A DNA stretch of 64,000 nucleotides. Origin: Marinobacter sp. F3R08 (GTDB lineage Bacteria > Pseudomonadota > Gammaproteobacteria > Pseudomonadales > Oleiphilaceae). Under the pieces are notes generated by a model. That model searched no databases. It had not been told where the DNA came from and saw nothing but the letters and a program-made list of their open reading frames with translations. Positions 15,945-24,513 of this stretch are shown here, piece by piece. The stretch covers positions 1,054,329-1,118,328 of the forward strand of contig NZ_JAHKPI010000014.1 in NCBI RefSeq assembly GCF_018860425.1. The letters run 5' to 3'. The position numbers were made by a program, and so were the translations under genes. Each line of letters starts with the position of its first letter. Position 1 is the stretch's first letter.

Positions 15945-16500
15945 GAGGGTTTGGTAATTGACCGGACAGTGACTTTACACACTGACCGAACAGGTCGCCT
16001 GAAAAATACGCGTGCGCACCGGCAGCTTCTGCCACAAAAAGCCTGCCGCCAGATTCTGCCATCCCGCATTCGATCATCAGATTGTCGTTGAGCTGGAAGT
16101 CTTCGATGCTATGGCCTAGGCCGTCACGTTCCGTTGATCCTGCCCTTTCCCGGTAACCGCGGTTATCCATGGTGAATCCAAAAGCGGGTTTGCCCTGACC
16201 GATCATGTAGCCTACTTCAAAGACAGTGCCCGGATCGGCGCTGATGCCCCGGAACGGTGTCAGGTTGGCAATAATGGCGTGGCAGCTGTCCATCAACTGG
16301 CGGTTGGCCAGATAAATCCGGGAGCCACGCTCTGGTTTCGATTCATGCCCGGCGAAGACAAGGTCGGTGTCCAGTGGGTCAACGCCCTCGAATCCGTGCT
16401 CGCGGAGTATGTGTTTTTTCTGGCTGACAATCGCCCGGTGCTCGTCTGCCGGGAAGAAGACTTCCGGGCCGGCGAGGTAGATGCGTTTCGGGTGTGACAT
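15937..16500 (-). CDS. nucleoside 2-deoxyribosyltransferase family protein
   Basis: A 187-residue member of the family that transfers 2-deoxyribose between bases or hydrolyses nucleotide N-glycosidic bonds. It has the N-terminal strand RIYLAGPEVF, the NRQLMDSCHAIIANLTPFRG segment, and SADPGTVFEVGYMIGQGKPAFGF with the catalytic Glu in FEVG, followed by DNLMIE. Two start codons are close together. I prefer ATG 16500 because AGGA lies 6 nt before it, whereas it directly abuts ATG 16506. The gene converges on the NADAR gene, so both may salvage or clean up damaged nucleotides; this is inference. Confidence 0.88.
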   Translation of the reverse strand: MSHPKRIYLAGPEVFFPADEHRAIVSQKKHILREHGFEGVDPLDTDLVFAGHESKPERGSRIYLANRQLMDSCHAIIANLTPFRGISADPGTVFEVGYMIGQGKPAFGFTMDNRGYRERAGSTERDGLGHSIEDFQLNDNLMIECGMAESGGRLFVAEAAGAHAYFSGDLFGQCVKSLSGQLPNPLP

Positions 16501-16596
16501 GCTCATTCCTGTGTGGCTGTCGAATCAGTGGTTCTGGAAGCTCTTTTAAGGATTTCGAACTGATAAAGCTCGTTTTCTCCGGGAAACACCGTTGGC

Positions 16597-16809
16597 TCAG
16601 TAACAGGAATTTGGTGATGAGTCCGGGTTGATCTCGCCGGCGACCTCGTCCGGATCAATACCATGACTGGTCAGTACTTCCCGCACAAAATTCACTTGTG
16701 CCAGAATTTTGCCAGCATTGTCGCCGTATTCAAACCGATTGATTTCCACGGATTGGGGCATGAAGGTAAAGGCTATTTTCAATGCTTCCAGGGTATCTTG
16801 ATCATTCAT
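16597..16809 (-). CDS. small conserved-looking hypothetical protein, 70 aa
   Basis: A 70-residue acidic protein starting MNDQDTLEALKIAFTFMPQSVEINRFEYG and ending with a Ser/Asn-rich tail. There is no signal peptide or membrane helix. Amphipathic helical stretches such as KILAQVNFVREVLTSHGIDPDEVAGEI look like authentic folded protein. It lies alone between the deoxyribosyltransferase gene and a divergent diguanylate cyclase gene. A candidate GAGCG ribosome-binding site precedes ATG 16809. I do not recognise the family and can offer no function. Confidence 0.6.
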   Translation of the reverse strand: MNDQDTLEALKIAFTFMPQSVEINRFEYGDNAGKILAQVNFVREVLTSHGIDPDEVAGEINPDSSPNSCY

Positions 16810-16920
16810 TGCGAGCGCTCTTTTGTAGGGCTTTAATGTTGTTACATTCGAGTTGGTTATCTATCTTACGGTAATAGTGAAGGTTTTACTGTTTCAAGAA
16901 CCATGTTGAATGGGTGATAA

Positions 16921-18516
16921 ATGACTGGCAGGCCCGTCCAGAAAACAAACCCGGTGCCAGGTATAGAAGCGGATATTACCGAACAGCTGCAGACTGCGTT
17001 GTGGATATTCGATATCGAGAAAGGTGCGATGCTGTGGGCAAACTCAGCGGGGTTGAGGTTGTGGAACGCGGAGGACCTGGAGTCACTTCGTCGAAGGGAT
17101 TTTGAGTCGGAAATGTCCGGCCCGGTTCTGACCCGTCTTAACGGCTACCTGGTCAGGTTTCGGCGCGGCGAGACCGTTATTGAAACCTGGACAATCTACC
17201 CGGATGGAGAACCGGCCAACCTTCAATGTCTGTGTTCCGGATACCAGACCGAGAGTGGCATGGCGATGCTGGTGGAAGCCATGCCAGTTATCGGGCAGGA
17301 GGACATTCCGGCCTTGCGTGCCCAGGAAGCCTTGCGTCATGTGCCTACCCTGCTGTCTACCTATGATCTGGATGGTGGGCTTGTTGCCAGAAATCCGGCG
17401 GCAAAGAAGAGTCTGCCAGACGAGCACTGTTTCGCTAAGAGTTTTACCCGGATGTCGGACCGGGAAAGGGTTCAGAACTGGATAGCGAGTGGTCAGGAAA
17501 GCCTGTCGATGGAGGCACCGGTTGCAACCCGTAATGGAGAACGCTGGCACCGGGTAGACCTGCAACGGACATTTGATCCGGTAACAGGAAAGCGAGTGGT
17601 GTTGGCCAGTGAAAGTGATATTACCGCCAGAGTCGAGAGTGAGCAGGCGCTTACCAATGCCCGCGAGCGGCTTGCTGCGCTTATCAAGAACCTGCGAGGT
17701 GGTATCGTAGTTGAAGACGAAAACCGCAAAATGATCCTCGTTAATCAGAGTTTTTGCGATCTCTTTGGTTTCCTGATGGCGCAGGAAGGTGCAGATTGTG
17801 CCGCCGCAGCGGAGCAAAGCAAGTCCCGGTTCAGAGATCCTCAGGCTTTTATCGAGGGCATTCATCTGGCCCTGCAATCGCGACAAACGGTTACGGATGA
17901 GCTGGAGACGGTCGACGGGCTCATACTTGAGCGTACTTACGTCCCTATCTTTCATGGCGATACCTATCTTGGCCATCTGTGGCAATACTGGGATATTACC
18001 GACCAGAAGAGCAGTCTTTCGAAACTCGAACACGAGGCAAGCCACGATTCGCTGACTGGCTTGTGGAATCGTCGACGCTTTGAGCAGGCGTTACTGCAGA
18101 CCCATGGAGAAGCACTTCGTTACGGGCAGACGTATTCCCTGATCATCATTGATATCGATCATTTCAAACAGGTAAATGATCAATTTGGGCATGACGCAGG
18201 GGATGTGGCCTTGCAGATGGTCTCTCAAGAGATGGGGCTTCGTTTACGACAGAGCGACTGGCTTGCCCGTTGGGGCGGAGAGGAGTTTGTCGCTTTGCTA
18301 CCGCAGACGGAACTGGATGGTGCCATTCTGCTTGCCGAGAATCTGCGCAAGCGCATTCACGAGTTAGTCATGCCCCTGATCGGCTCCCTCACGATAAGTC
18401 AGGGGGTTGCTGAACTGCGACAAGATGAGGTGCCCCATTCCGTCCTCAAGCGTGCCGATGCCGCGTTACTGGTGGCCAAGGCGAACGGCAGGAACCGGGT
18501 GGAACCCGCCGCGTAA
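16921..18516 (+). CDS. PAS-domain diguanylate cyclase (GGEEF)
   Basis: A 531-residue cytosolic c-di-GMP synthase. PAS-like regions span about 20-125, 140-235 and 245-362, the last ending in the typical WDITDQK. The GGDEF domain (about 370-529) has the Mg-binding Asp in LIIIDIDHFKQVND, the active-site GGEEF at 452-456, and an inhibitory I-site RQSD at 443-446, five residues upstream, so product inhibition is expected. No membrane helix is present, so it probably senses an internal signal, perhaps redox or a ligand through PAS. It ends 3 nt from the convergent DMT transporter gene. The ribosome-binding site before ATG 16921 is weak. Confidence 0.93.
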   Translation: MTGRPVQKTNPVPGIEADITEQLQTALWIFDIEKGAMLWANSAGLRLWNAEDLESLRRRDFESEMSGPVLTRLNGYLVRFRRGETVIETWTIYPDGEPANLQCLCSGYQTESGMAMLVEAMPVIGQEDIPALRAQEALRHVPTLLSTYDLDGGLVARNPAAKKSLPDEHCFAKSFTRMSDRERVQNWIASGQESLSMEAPVATRNGERWHRVDLQRTFDPVTGKRVVLASESDITARVESEQALTNARERLAALIKNLRGGIVVEDENRKMILVNQSFCDLFGFLMAQEGADCAAAAEQSKSRFRDPQAFIEGIHLALQSRQTVTDELETVDGLILERTYVPIFHGDTYLGHLWQYWDITDQKSSLSKLEHEASHDSLTGLWNRRRFEQALLQTHGEALRYGQTYSLIIIDIDHFKQVNDQFGHDAGDVALQMVSQEMGLRLRQSDWLARWGGEEFVALLPQTELDGAILLAENLRKRIHELVMPLIGSLTISQGVAELRQDEVPHSVLKRADAALLVAKANGRNRVEPAA

Positions 18517-18519
18517 TTC

Positions 18520-19422
18520 TCAATGGTGTCTGCGACTTGCGGCAACAAGAGATCCAAGGACAACCAGCACCGCGGCTAGTGGAAGCCTCCAGTCTGGAGC
18601 CGCGATCCCGGCCAGAACGAGGAAAAGTGCAGCCAGAACGGGTACAGCATAGGCGAGGCTGCCGACCAGCGCCGTCGGGCCCCGGCGAAGCGCCAGATCC
18701 CAGGCCACCATGGCCAGGCCGTATGGGCCCAGGCCAAGACCAACACCCGCTGCAAGGGCGGTTCCCGAGGGGAGCACTGTCGCGGTGCCGGACAGGGTAT
18801 CGGCGGCTGCGGCTCCCGCGCCGGCCAGCACAAACAGGCCGGGCATGACGGGTGCGATGGCCACGGGCGTTGTCTGAGAAATCCACGAGTACAGAGCCCA
18901 GCACCCTCCGGCAAGCAGTGCCAGTCCGTAGCCAGTGAGGTTACCCGAAAAACCGTGGTTGAGAGCTTCCGGTGCAAGCAGCAGTGCGGCGCCGGAAAAC
19001 GCGATGAGTGAACCGGCGATCACAGGCAGAGCGATACGTCGATGAAAGGCCCACTGGCTGATCAGAATAAACATGACGGGCCAGGTGTAGGTGATCAGTG
19101 AAGCCTCGGCGGTGGGTGCTAAAGCTAACCCGGCCAGGTAGGCACCGACGGCGCCAAGTACCAGTAAAGGCACCAGGCCGAAAATCACGAGGTTCCATTG
19201 CCAGGATAGGGTTACCTGCCCACGGGCACTGCGGCCCCGGAAACTCATGGGTAGCACCGTCAGTGCACCGCTGGTCAGGGCGATAGTCGCAAGCTGGAAA
19301 GGCGGAATGGATCGCGCTGCTTCTACCAGCAAAGGCGCACTGGCCCAGAGCAAGACGGCAAACAGGGCTGCGGCGATGCCCAGAACGTTTTGCATCCGGA
19401 TTGATGTGTCCAGAATCCTCAT
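18520..19422 (-). CDS. DMT/EamA-family transporter
   Basis: A 300-residue inner-membrane protein with ten predicted hydrophobic segments in two repeated EamA halves, as in drug/metabolite exporters. I chose ATG 19422 (MRILDTSIRMQ), which follows a strong GGAGGACTGCCC, over an upstream start at 19461. It is divergent from a LysR gene across 112 bp, and that regulator probably controls it. Members export amino acids, aromatic compounds or drugs. Nothing in the sequence identifies the substrate. Confidence 0.85.
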   Translation of the reverse strand: MRILDTSIRMQNVLGIAAALFAVLLWASAPLLVEAARSIPPFQLATIALTSGALTVLPMSFRGRSARGQVTLSWQWNLVIFGLVPLLVLGAVGAYLAGLALAPTAEASLITYTWPVMFILISQWAFHRRIALPVIAGSLIAFSGAALLLAPEALNHGFSGNLTGYGLALLAGGCWALYSWISQTTPVAIAPVMPGLFVLAGAGAAAADTLSGTATVLPSGTALAAGVGLGLGPYGLAMVAWDLALRRGPTALVGSLAYAVPVLAALFLVLAGIAAPDWRLPLAAVLVVLGSLVAASRRHH

Positions 19423-19534
19423 GGGCAGTCCTCCTGTTGCGGTTACATTGCGATTCAGCACCGGCAGGATATACTTGCTTGATGCATCACAAAATCAACA
19501 GTTTTTGATTTATAACATCACGGGAATTGATATT

Positions 19535-20398
19535 TTGCGTGCGCAGACTCTCGATCTGAACGTGCTTCAGACATTGGTCGCTATTGCTGACACCGGAACG
19601 GTGACTGCCGCCGCCGATCGTCTTGCGTACACCCAGTCAACCGTCAGTATGCAACTGCACCGACTTGAGGCCGCACTTGAGCTGTCGCTTCACGAACGGG
19701 AAGGGCGACGGATCCGGTTCACGGCTGAGGGCGAGCAACTGGTCAGTTACGCGCGGAAGATGCTGGCACTGAATAACGAGGCGCTGGATGCACTCCGTCA
19801 GCGGCGGGTTTCCGGGCAGTTGAGTCTTGGTGTTCCTGAGGATTATGCGTTTTTACTGACATCGGTTCTGTCTCATTTCAGCCAACTGTTTCCTGCTGTC
19901 CAGTTGCAGGTCAACTGTGGCTCCAGTGTGAGGCTTCTGGAGCAGGTGCAGGCGGGTGAGCTGGATCTTGCCGTTGTCACCCGACAGACCCGCTCACCAG
20001 GGGGCGAAATCATTCGACGGGAACCGCTGGTATGGGCCGTGGGCGCAGAGAAGCAGCCGTCACTGACGGATCCCATTCCTCTGGCGCTCTACTCTCCGGG
20101 AGCCGACGTTTTCCGGGATATGGCCGAGCAGGCGCTTCGTGCTGCCGGACGACAATGGCGGCTGGCCTACTCCAGCCAGTCCATGACCGGACTGATGCCT
20201 GTCGTGGTAGCCGGGCTGGCCGTGGTGCCGGTGACCCGCGACATGCTGACACCGCAGTTGCGTGTTCTGGATGAGCGTAGCGGAATGCCTGCGTTGCAGT
20301 CCATCGAGATGGCCCTGCACCGTTCGTCTGGCCGGCCAACGGAGCCGGCGCGCCAGATGGCAGATTTGATCCGCGAGCATCTGGCAGGAGATGGTTAA
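19535..20398 (+). CDS. LysR-family transcriptional regulator
   Basis: A 287-residue LysR regulator with the HTH in about residues 8-60 (LNVLQTLVAIADTGTVTAAADRLAYTQSTVSMQLHRLE) and a C-terminal effector domain. The preferred start is TTG 19535, which gives the standard distance from the N terminus to the HTH. The longer upstream frame runs through the divergent DMT gene and cannot be right. The adjacent DMT exporter is the likely target. It lies 61 nt upstream of the DsbA-family gene on the same strand, which may also be co-expressed. Confidence 0.88.
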   Translation: MRAQTLDLNVLQTLVAIADTGTVTAAADRLAYTQSTVSMQLHRLEAALELSLHEREGRRIRFTAEGEQLVSYARKMLALNNEALDALRQRRVSGQLSLGVPEDYAFLLTSVLSHFSQLFPAVQLQVNCGSSVRLLEQVQAGELDLAVVTRQTRSPGGEIIRREPLVWAVGAEKQPSLTDPIPLALYSPGADVFRDMAEQALRAAGRQWRLAYSSQSMTGLMPVVVAGLAVVPVTRDMLTPQLRVLDERSGMPALQSIEMALHRSSGRPTEPARQMADLIREHLAGDG

Positions 20399-20459
20399 CA
20401 CGTCTCCGTGTTAGGGTAGGGTCAAGCTTGCTCTCATTTTCATTGACAGGATCTCCCCC

Positions 20460-21107
20460 ATGCACAACATCCAGATCGACATTGTTTCGGATATTGCCTG
20501 CCCCTGGTGCGCCATCGGTTATGCACGCCTGGAACGCGCCATGGAGCAATTGGCTCCGGAGTACGAGTTCAGCATTCAGTGGCACGCATTTGAACTGAAT
20601 CCTGATCACAGTGGTGAGGGTGAGCCGATCCTGCCGGCGCTGGCACGAAAATATGGCCGTACGGAGGAAGAGGCTCGCGCTACCCAGAATCAGATGATGA
20701 CGATCGCAAAGGATCTCGGCGTCAACTTTGAAATGCTGCAGGAGCGCCTCACAACCAATACCTTTGACGGCCATCGATTATTGAAGTGGGCCGGGGAACA
20801 GGGCCGGCAGACCGAGATGAAAAAAGCGCTGTTCGAGGCTTATTTCGGTCGTGCAGAAGACGTTTCCAACCACGAGGTCCTGATCCGTTGTGTCGAGAGC
20901 CTGGGGCTGGATACGGTCAGGGCGAAAGCCGTACTGGAGTCGGATGAGTACGCAACTATTGTGAGGGAAGACGAAGCGACCTATCAGCGGGCCGGCGTTT
21001 CAGCGGTGCCGGCGTTTATCGTGAACGGTAAATATCTTATTGCCGGAGCGCAGGAACCCGACACGCTGGTACAGGCGTTTGAAGAGATTGGTGCAGAGAC
21101 CGAGTAA
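20460..21107 (+). CDS. DsbA-family oxidoreductase (FrnE-like)
   Basis: A 215-residue cytosolic thioredoxin-fold protein of the FrnE/2-hydroxychromene-2-carboxylate isomerase-like DsbA group. The active-site motif CPWC is at residues 14-17 in VSDIACPWCAIGYARLE, and the cis-proline loop is seen in GVSAVPAFIVNGKYLI. There is no signal peptide, unlike periplasmic DsbA. Homologues act in thiol-disulfide exchange or polyketide metabolism. ATG 20460 follows AGGATCTCCCCC. A perfect bidirectional terminator follows. Confidence 0.92.
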   Translation: MHNIQIDIVSDIACPWCAIGYARLERAMEQLAPEYEFSIQWHAFELNPDHSGEGEPILPALARKYGRTEEEARATQNQMMTIAKDLGVNFEMLQERLTTNTFDGHRLLKWAGEQGRQTEMKKALFEAYFGRAEDVSNHEVLIRCVESLGLDTVRAKAVLESDEYATIVREDEATYQRAGVSAVPAFIVNGKYLIAGAQEPDTLVQAFEEIGAETE

Positions 21108-21145
21108 AGTCCGGTACCGACAGCAGCATCGGTATTCTCCTCATC

Positions 21146-21179
21146 CAAAAGGAGCGGGCCTTTTCGCCAGCTCCTTTTG
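21146..21179. terminator. bidirectional intrinsic terminator
   Basis: A perfect 10-bp inverted repeat (CAAAAGGAGC at 21146-21155, GCTCCTTTTG at 21170-21179) carries an A-run on one side and a T-run on the other. It separates the DsbA-family gene from the convergent codA gene and can act on both strands. Confidence 0.75.
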
Positions 21180-21219
21180 CCGGATGATTGTGATCTACGT
21201 TAGCTTTTCGATGTTGATA

Positions 21220-22476
21220 TCAGAGCATCAGGCCAGTTTCAGGATGGCTGGCTGCCCGCTGAACCAGAGGCTGGCCGTCTCTCACTGAAGCCAGCACCGG
21301 CCGTTGGCCAAGCAGGACTTCATAGGGCGTTTGTCCTTGTTGAACTATGCATCGTGCCGGTAGTCCTTCGGCAATTCCATATTCCTTCAGGTCCAGGGCT
21401 GCGGCCCCGTTATCAGTGATCAGTTCAAGGGAGCGCTCGATCCAGCTCATGCCCAACATATGGCACGCGTGCAGGCCGACATCGAGTGTCCTCAGCATGT
21501 TGCCGTTGCCCATGGGGTACCAGGGATCGCGAATGGAGTCCTGGCCGAAAGCGACTTTCAGGCCCGCATCGAGAAGTTCGGGCACCCGGGTAATTCCCCG
21601 GCGTTTTGGATAGCTGTCAAAACGGCCCTGCAGGTGAAGGCTTTCCGTGGGCATGGAAAGGAAACGCAGGCCGGACTTTTTCAGCAGGCGGAACAGGCGG
21701 CTGCAGTAGGCGTCGTTGTAGGATCCCATGGCACAGGTGTGGCTGGCAGATACCCGGGAGCCATAATCCAGTCTCAAGGCTTCTGCTGCCAGAACTTCCA
21801 GGAAACGGGATTCCGGATCGTCGATTTCATCGCAGTGAACGTCCACCAGCCGATCGTGTTTGTGGGCCAGCTCCATCAGCCATCGAACCGATTCGGTGCC
21901 ATAGTCCCGGGTAAACTCGAAGTGGGGAATACCGCCAACCACGTCGGCACCGAGACGGATTGCCTCTTCCATTAATTCCCGACCGTTCTTGAACGACCAG
22001 ATGCCCTCCTGGGGAAAGGCGACAATCTGCAGATCAACGAAGGCTGAGGTTTGTTCGCGAACCTCAAGCATGGCTTTGAGGGCGGTCAGGTTTGGATCGG
22101 TCACGTCCACGTGAGTGCGAACATACTGGATGCCATGTGCTGCAAACAGCTTCAGTGTCTGGGTGGCGCGGTTGATGACATCCTCGTGGCTCAGCGTTGT
22201 CTTGCGTTCGGACCAGCATTCAATACCTTCAAACAGTGTGCCGCTTGTGTTCCAGCGGGGTTCCCCGGCAGTCAGGGCAGCGTCGAGATGAATGTGTGGT
22301 TCCACGAATGCGGGTGTAACAAGGTTGCCGCCGGCATCGAGTTCATTCTCGCCTGGCACGGTAGTTTCAGTCTGGGCGACGATAGTCGAAAAACGATCCT
22401 TGCGGATGTCGAGTCTGTGTAGCCCATCTCGGCCCTGTAAACGTGCGTTTACTATGGCATTCAGTTGTGTCGTCAT
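21220..22476 (-). CDS. codA: cytosine deaminase-family amidohydrolase (CodA-like)
   Basis: A 418-residue amidohydrolase that aligns along its length with E. coli cytosine deaminase as I recall it, with the same numbering for key residues: His61 and His63 (EPHIHLD), Gln156 (FPQEG), His214 and Glu217 (VHCDEID), His246 (SASHTCAM) and Asp313. It therefore should be an active hydrolytic deaminase. Two substrate-pocket positions differ: E. coli Asp314 is Ser here and Phe316 is Arg (GQDSIRDPWYP). Changes at these positions alter base preference in the E. coli enzyme, so the true substrate may be a cytosine analogue such as isocytosine rather than cytosine. It is the last gene of a codB-pucR-codA operon. 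Confidence 0.87.
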   Translation of the reverse strand: MTTQLNAIVNARLQGRDGLHRLDIRKDRFSTIVAQTETTVPGENELDAGGNLVTPAFVEPHIHLDAALTAGEPRWNTSGTLFEGIECWSERKTTLSHEDVINRATQTLKLFAAHGIQYVRTHVDVTDPNLTALKAMLEVREQTSAFVDLQIVAFPQEGIWSFKNGRELMEEAIRLGADVVGGIPHFEFTRDYGTESVRWLMELAHKHDRLVDVHCDEIDDPESRFLEVLAAEALRLDYGSRVSASHTCAMGSYNDAYCSRLFRLLKKSGLRFLSMPTESLHLQGRFDSYPKRRGITRVPELLDAGLKVAFGQDSIRDPWYPMGNGNMLRTLDVGLHACHMLGMSWIERSLELITDNGAAALDLKEYGIAEGLPARCIVQQGQTPYEVLLGQRPVLASVRDGQPLVQRAASHPETGLML

Positions 22477-22505
22477 ATGGTCTCCGGCAAGTGGCTCACG
22501 AGCAC

Positions 22506-23129
22506 TCAGGGTCTCGATAACAGGTGGTTCAAGAGTAGTGTTTTGAATGAGTCAGTCGGGTTCGTCTGATCGGGTATCAGCTCAGTAAGCTGGTTCATTC
22601 GGTTGCGTACTGTGTTTCTGTGACAACCTAACGCCTCGGCCATGGCGCTCTGGTTGCCCCGGCAGGCAATCCAGGCTTCCAGCAGTTCGGTGGCCTCGGC
22701 CAGAGCATTCCGATCAAACGGGTGAGCCGACGTTTGTTCAGCCCAGACAATGGCTCTGCCGATGGCTTCGGTTACTGTAACCATGGGCAGCGAATAAGGC
22801 TGCTCGAACAGTGGTATGGCAAGCTCGTCGGCCAGCCGGCAAAGCGTATTGGGCAGTTGGCCGATATACGCATCTCCGGTCAATACGACCAACCCGGAGA
22901 CGTTACACTCTTTGCCTTCGTAAAGGCATTCGGCCAGGTTCTGAGGGCTGCGATGCCGGCTGATACCCGTCACAAAGATCAGTTCGCCGCCCTTTACCCA
23001 GCTCTTGAAGGAGCGGTTCTCTGCGACATAGGGCCAGCGAACTGAGTTGTTTGCGGCAGACGCCCCGCCCCGGAGCCGAATGGCATCCAGGCCCGGAAGC
23101 TGTGGAACGTCCCGGCATCGCAATGTCAC
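22506..23129 (-). CDS. compact PucR-type transcriptional regulator
   Basis: A 207-residue protein with an N-terminal PucR purine-catabolism regulatory domain (about 1-125) joined directly to a C-terminal PucR/CdaR helix-turn-helix (about 145-207; AMAEALGCHRNTVRNRMNQL). Usual PucR regulators are 400-550 aa and have a GGDEF-like CdaR domain between these parts, which is absent here. The start is GTG 23129, directly abutting the codB stop codon (TAAGTG on the minus strand), so it is co-translated with the permease gene. It probably regulates this nucleobase operon in response to a base or its breakdown product. Confidence 0.8.
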   Translation of the reverse strand: MTLRCRDVPQLPGLDAIRLRGGASAANNSVRWPYVAENRSFKSWVKGGELIFVTGISRHRSPQNLAECLYEGKECNVSGLVVLTGDAYIGQLPNTLCRLADELAIPLFEQPYSLPMVTVTEAIGRAIVWAEQTSAHPFDRNALAEATELLEAWIACRGNQSAMAEALGCHRNTVRNRMNQLTELIPDQTNPTDSFKTLLLNHLLSRP

Positions 23130-24413
23130 TTAGATGGCTCCCATGGCCTGTGCTTTACGCTCACGCACCGCTTCGCTGACAACCAGAATGAGGCTGTAGC
23201 TCAGGCCCGCAACGAGGACACCCACAAGGGGGGCGATCCAGGGCGACGTGTAGGCGGCGGCTGAGCCGATAACGTAGGCGGCGAGTCCCGGAACGTTGAA
23301 GGCTGGTAAGGTTACCGTGTTCAGATCCGGGTACTGGCGTTTATAGCCGACAAAGTAGCTGGCCATGATGACGCCACCGATCGGAGGAATAAAGGTTCCC
23401 AGCAGAATCAGGAAGGGGATCAGCCATTCATACATGCCCAGGACCGCAAGAACAGTACCGATGGCCGCACCGGCGACAGTGACCGATTTGCGTCTGCGGG
23501 TTCGGATCAGGTTGCAGCCGGCGACGGCAAAGTTATAGACGGTGTTGTCCTGGGTCGTCCACAGGTTCAGGAACAGCATCAGGATCCCCAGCGTTGCCAG
23601 GCCCTGAGCGACCATGATATCGACAATGTCGGCCTGTTGATAAACCAGAGCACCGAAGGCGCCGATGAGGGTCATTAATCCGTTCCCGAGGAAGAAAGCG
23701 AGTAACGTTGCGAAGACGGCAGTTTTGCCGGATTTGGCGAAGCGAGTCCAGTTGGTGGCCTGAGTTCCACCACTCACAAAGGTACCGAAGACCAATGTGA
23801 TTGCAGCTGCAACGCTCATTTCATCAGTCGGGGTAATGGCCAGAAGACCGGAAAGACCGCCGGCATCGGAGGTGGCGATGGACATGCTGACAGCGACGAG
23901 AATGATCATCGCAGGGACAGCAACCCGAGACAGCCATTCAAGGCCGCGATAACCGATGAACGCAGTTACACAGAAGCCGAAACCGAACAGCACCATAAGC
24001 GGTGTGGTCATGACTTCTGGCATGCCAGTGAGCTTTACCAGCAAAATGGCCATAGTGGCCGTACCCCAGGCGTACCAGCCAATCTGGGTGAAACCGAGAA
24101 TGAAATCAGACAGTTTGCTGCCAAGCTCACCAAAGGTGAAGCGGCTCATTAGCGCAGTATTGAGCCCGGTTTTTGCGGCGATGTAGCCGAGACCGGCGGC
24201 ATAGACGCCCAGCAGCAGGTTACCGATGACCAGCACCAGCAGCATGGTGGAAAAATCGAATGCGACCCCCACGCTGCCACCTGCCCACATGGTGGCGGTA
24301 AAAAAGGTGAAGCCGAGGAGTACCAGCCCCATGGACCAGACACTCTTGCGCTGGTCCATGGGCACGGGGCTGAGGGGGTAGTCTTGTTCTTTCGGGGTTG
24401 GTTCAGTGGTCAT
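23130..24413 (-). CDS. codB: NCS1-family cytosine permease (CodB-like)
   Basis: A 427-residue inner-membrane symporter with about twelve hydrophobic segments. It resembles E. coli CodB: MDQRKSVWSMGLVLLGFTFF near the start, IGWYAWGTATMAILL, and NLWTTQDNTVYNF. It imports cytosine or a related base with a cation. ATG 24413 follows AAGGAGAGATCGCC and is chosen over a start 10 codons upstream. It is the first gene of the codB-pucR-codA operon, behind a sigma-54 promoter. The base specificity should match that of the unusual deaminase downstream. Confidence 0.88.
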   Translation of the reverse strand: MTTEPTPKEQDYPLSPVPMDQRKSVWSMGLVLLGFTFFTATMWAGGSVGVAFDFSTMLLVLVIGNLLLGVYAAGLGYIAAKTGLNTALMSRFTFGELGSKLSDFILGFTQIGWYAWGTATMAILLVKLTGMPEVMTTPLMVLFGFGFCVTAFIGYRGLEWLSRVAVPAMIILVAVSMSIATSDAGGLSGLLAITPTDEMSVAAAITLVFGTFVSGGTQATNWTRFAKSGKTAVFATLLAFFLGNGLMTLIGAFGALVYQQADIVDIMVAQGLATLGILMLFLNLWTTQDNTVYNFAVAGCNLIRTRRRKSVTVAGAAIGTVLAVLGMYEWLIPFLILLGTFIPPIGGVIMASYFVGYKRQYPDLNTVTLPAFNVPGLAAYVIGSAAAYTSPWIAPLVGVLVAGLSYSLILVVSEAVRERKAQAMGAI

Positions 24414-24451
24414 GGCGATCTCTCCTTGTCGTAGAATGCACACAGAGCGTT

Positions 24452-24467
24452 GGCAACGTTTGTGCCA
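24452..24467 (-). promoter_or_regulatory. sigma-54 promoter of codB-pucR-codA
   Basis: Minus-strand TGGCACAAACGTTGCC matches the RpoN consensus TGGCAC-N5-TTGC exactly. The expected transcription start is near 24440, giving a leader of about 27 nt that contains the codB ribosome-binding site. NtrC-like half-sites lie 100-170 nt upstream, the usual enhancer distance. Confidence 0.75.
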
Positions 24468-24513
24468 TGGCCATCTTTTCTGGCGTTATCCGCCGGATGC
24501 TCCGAGGCCCGGG

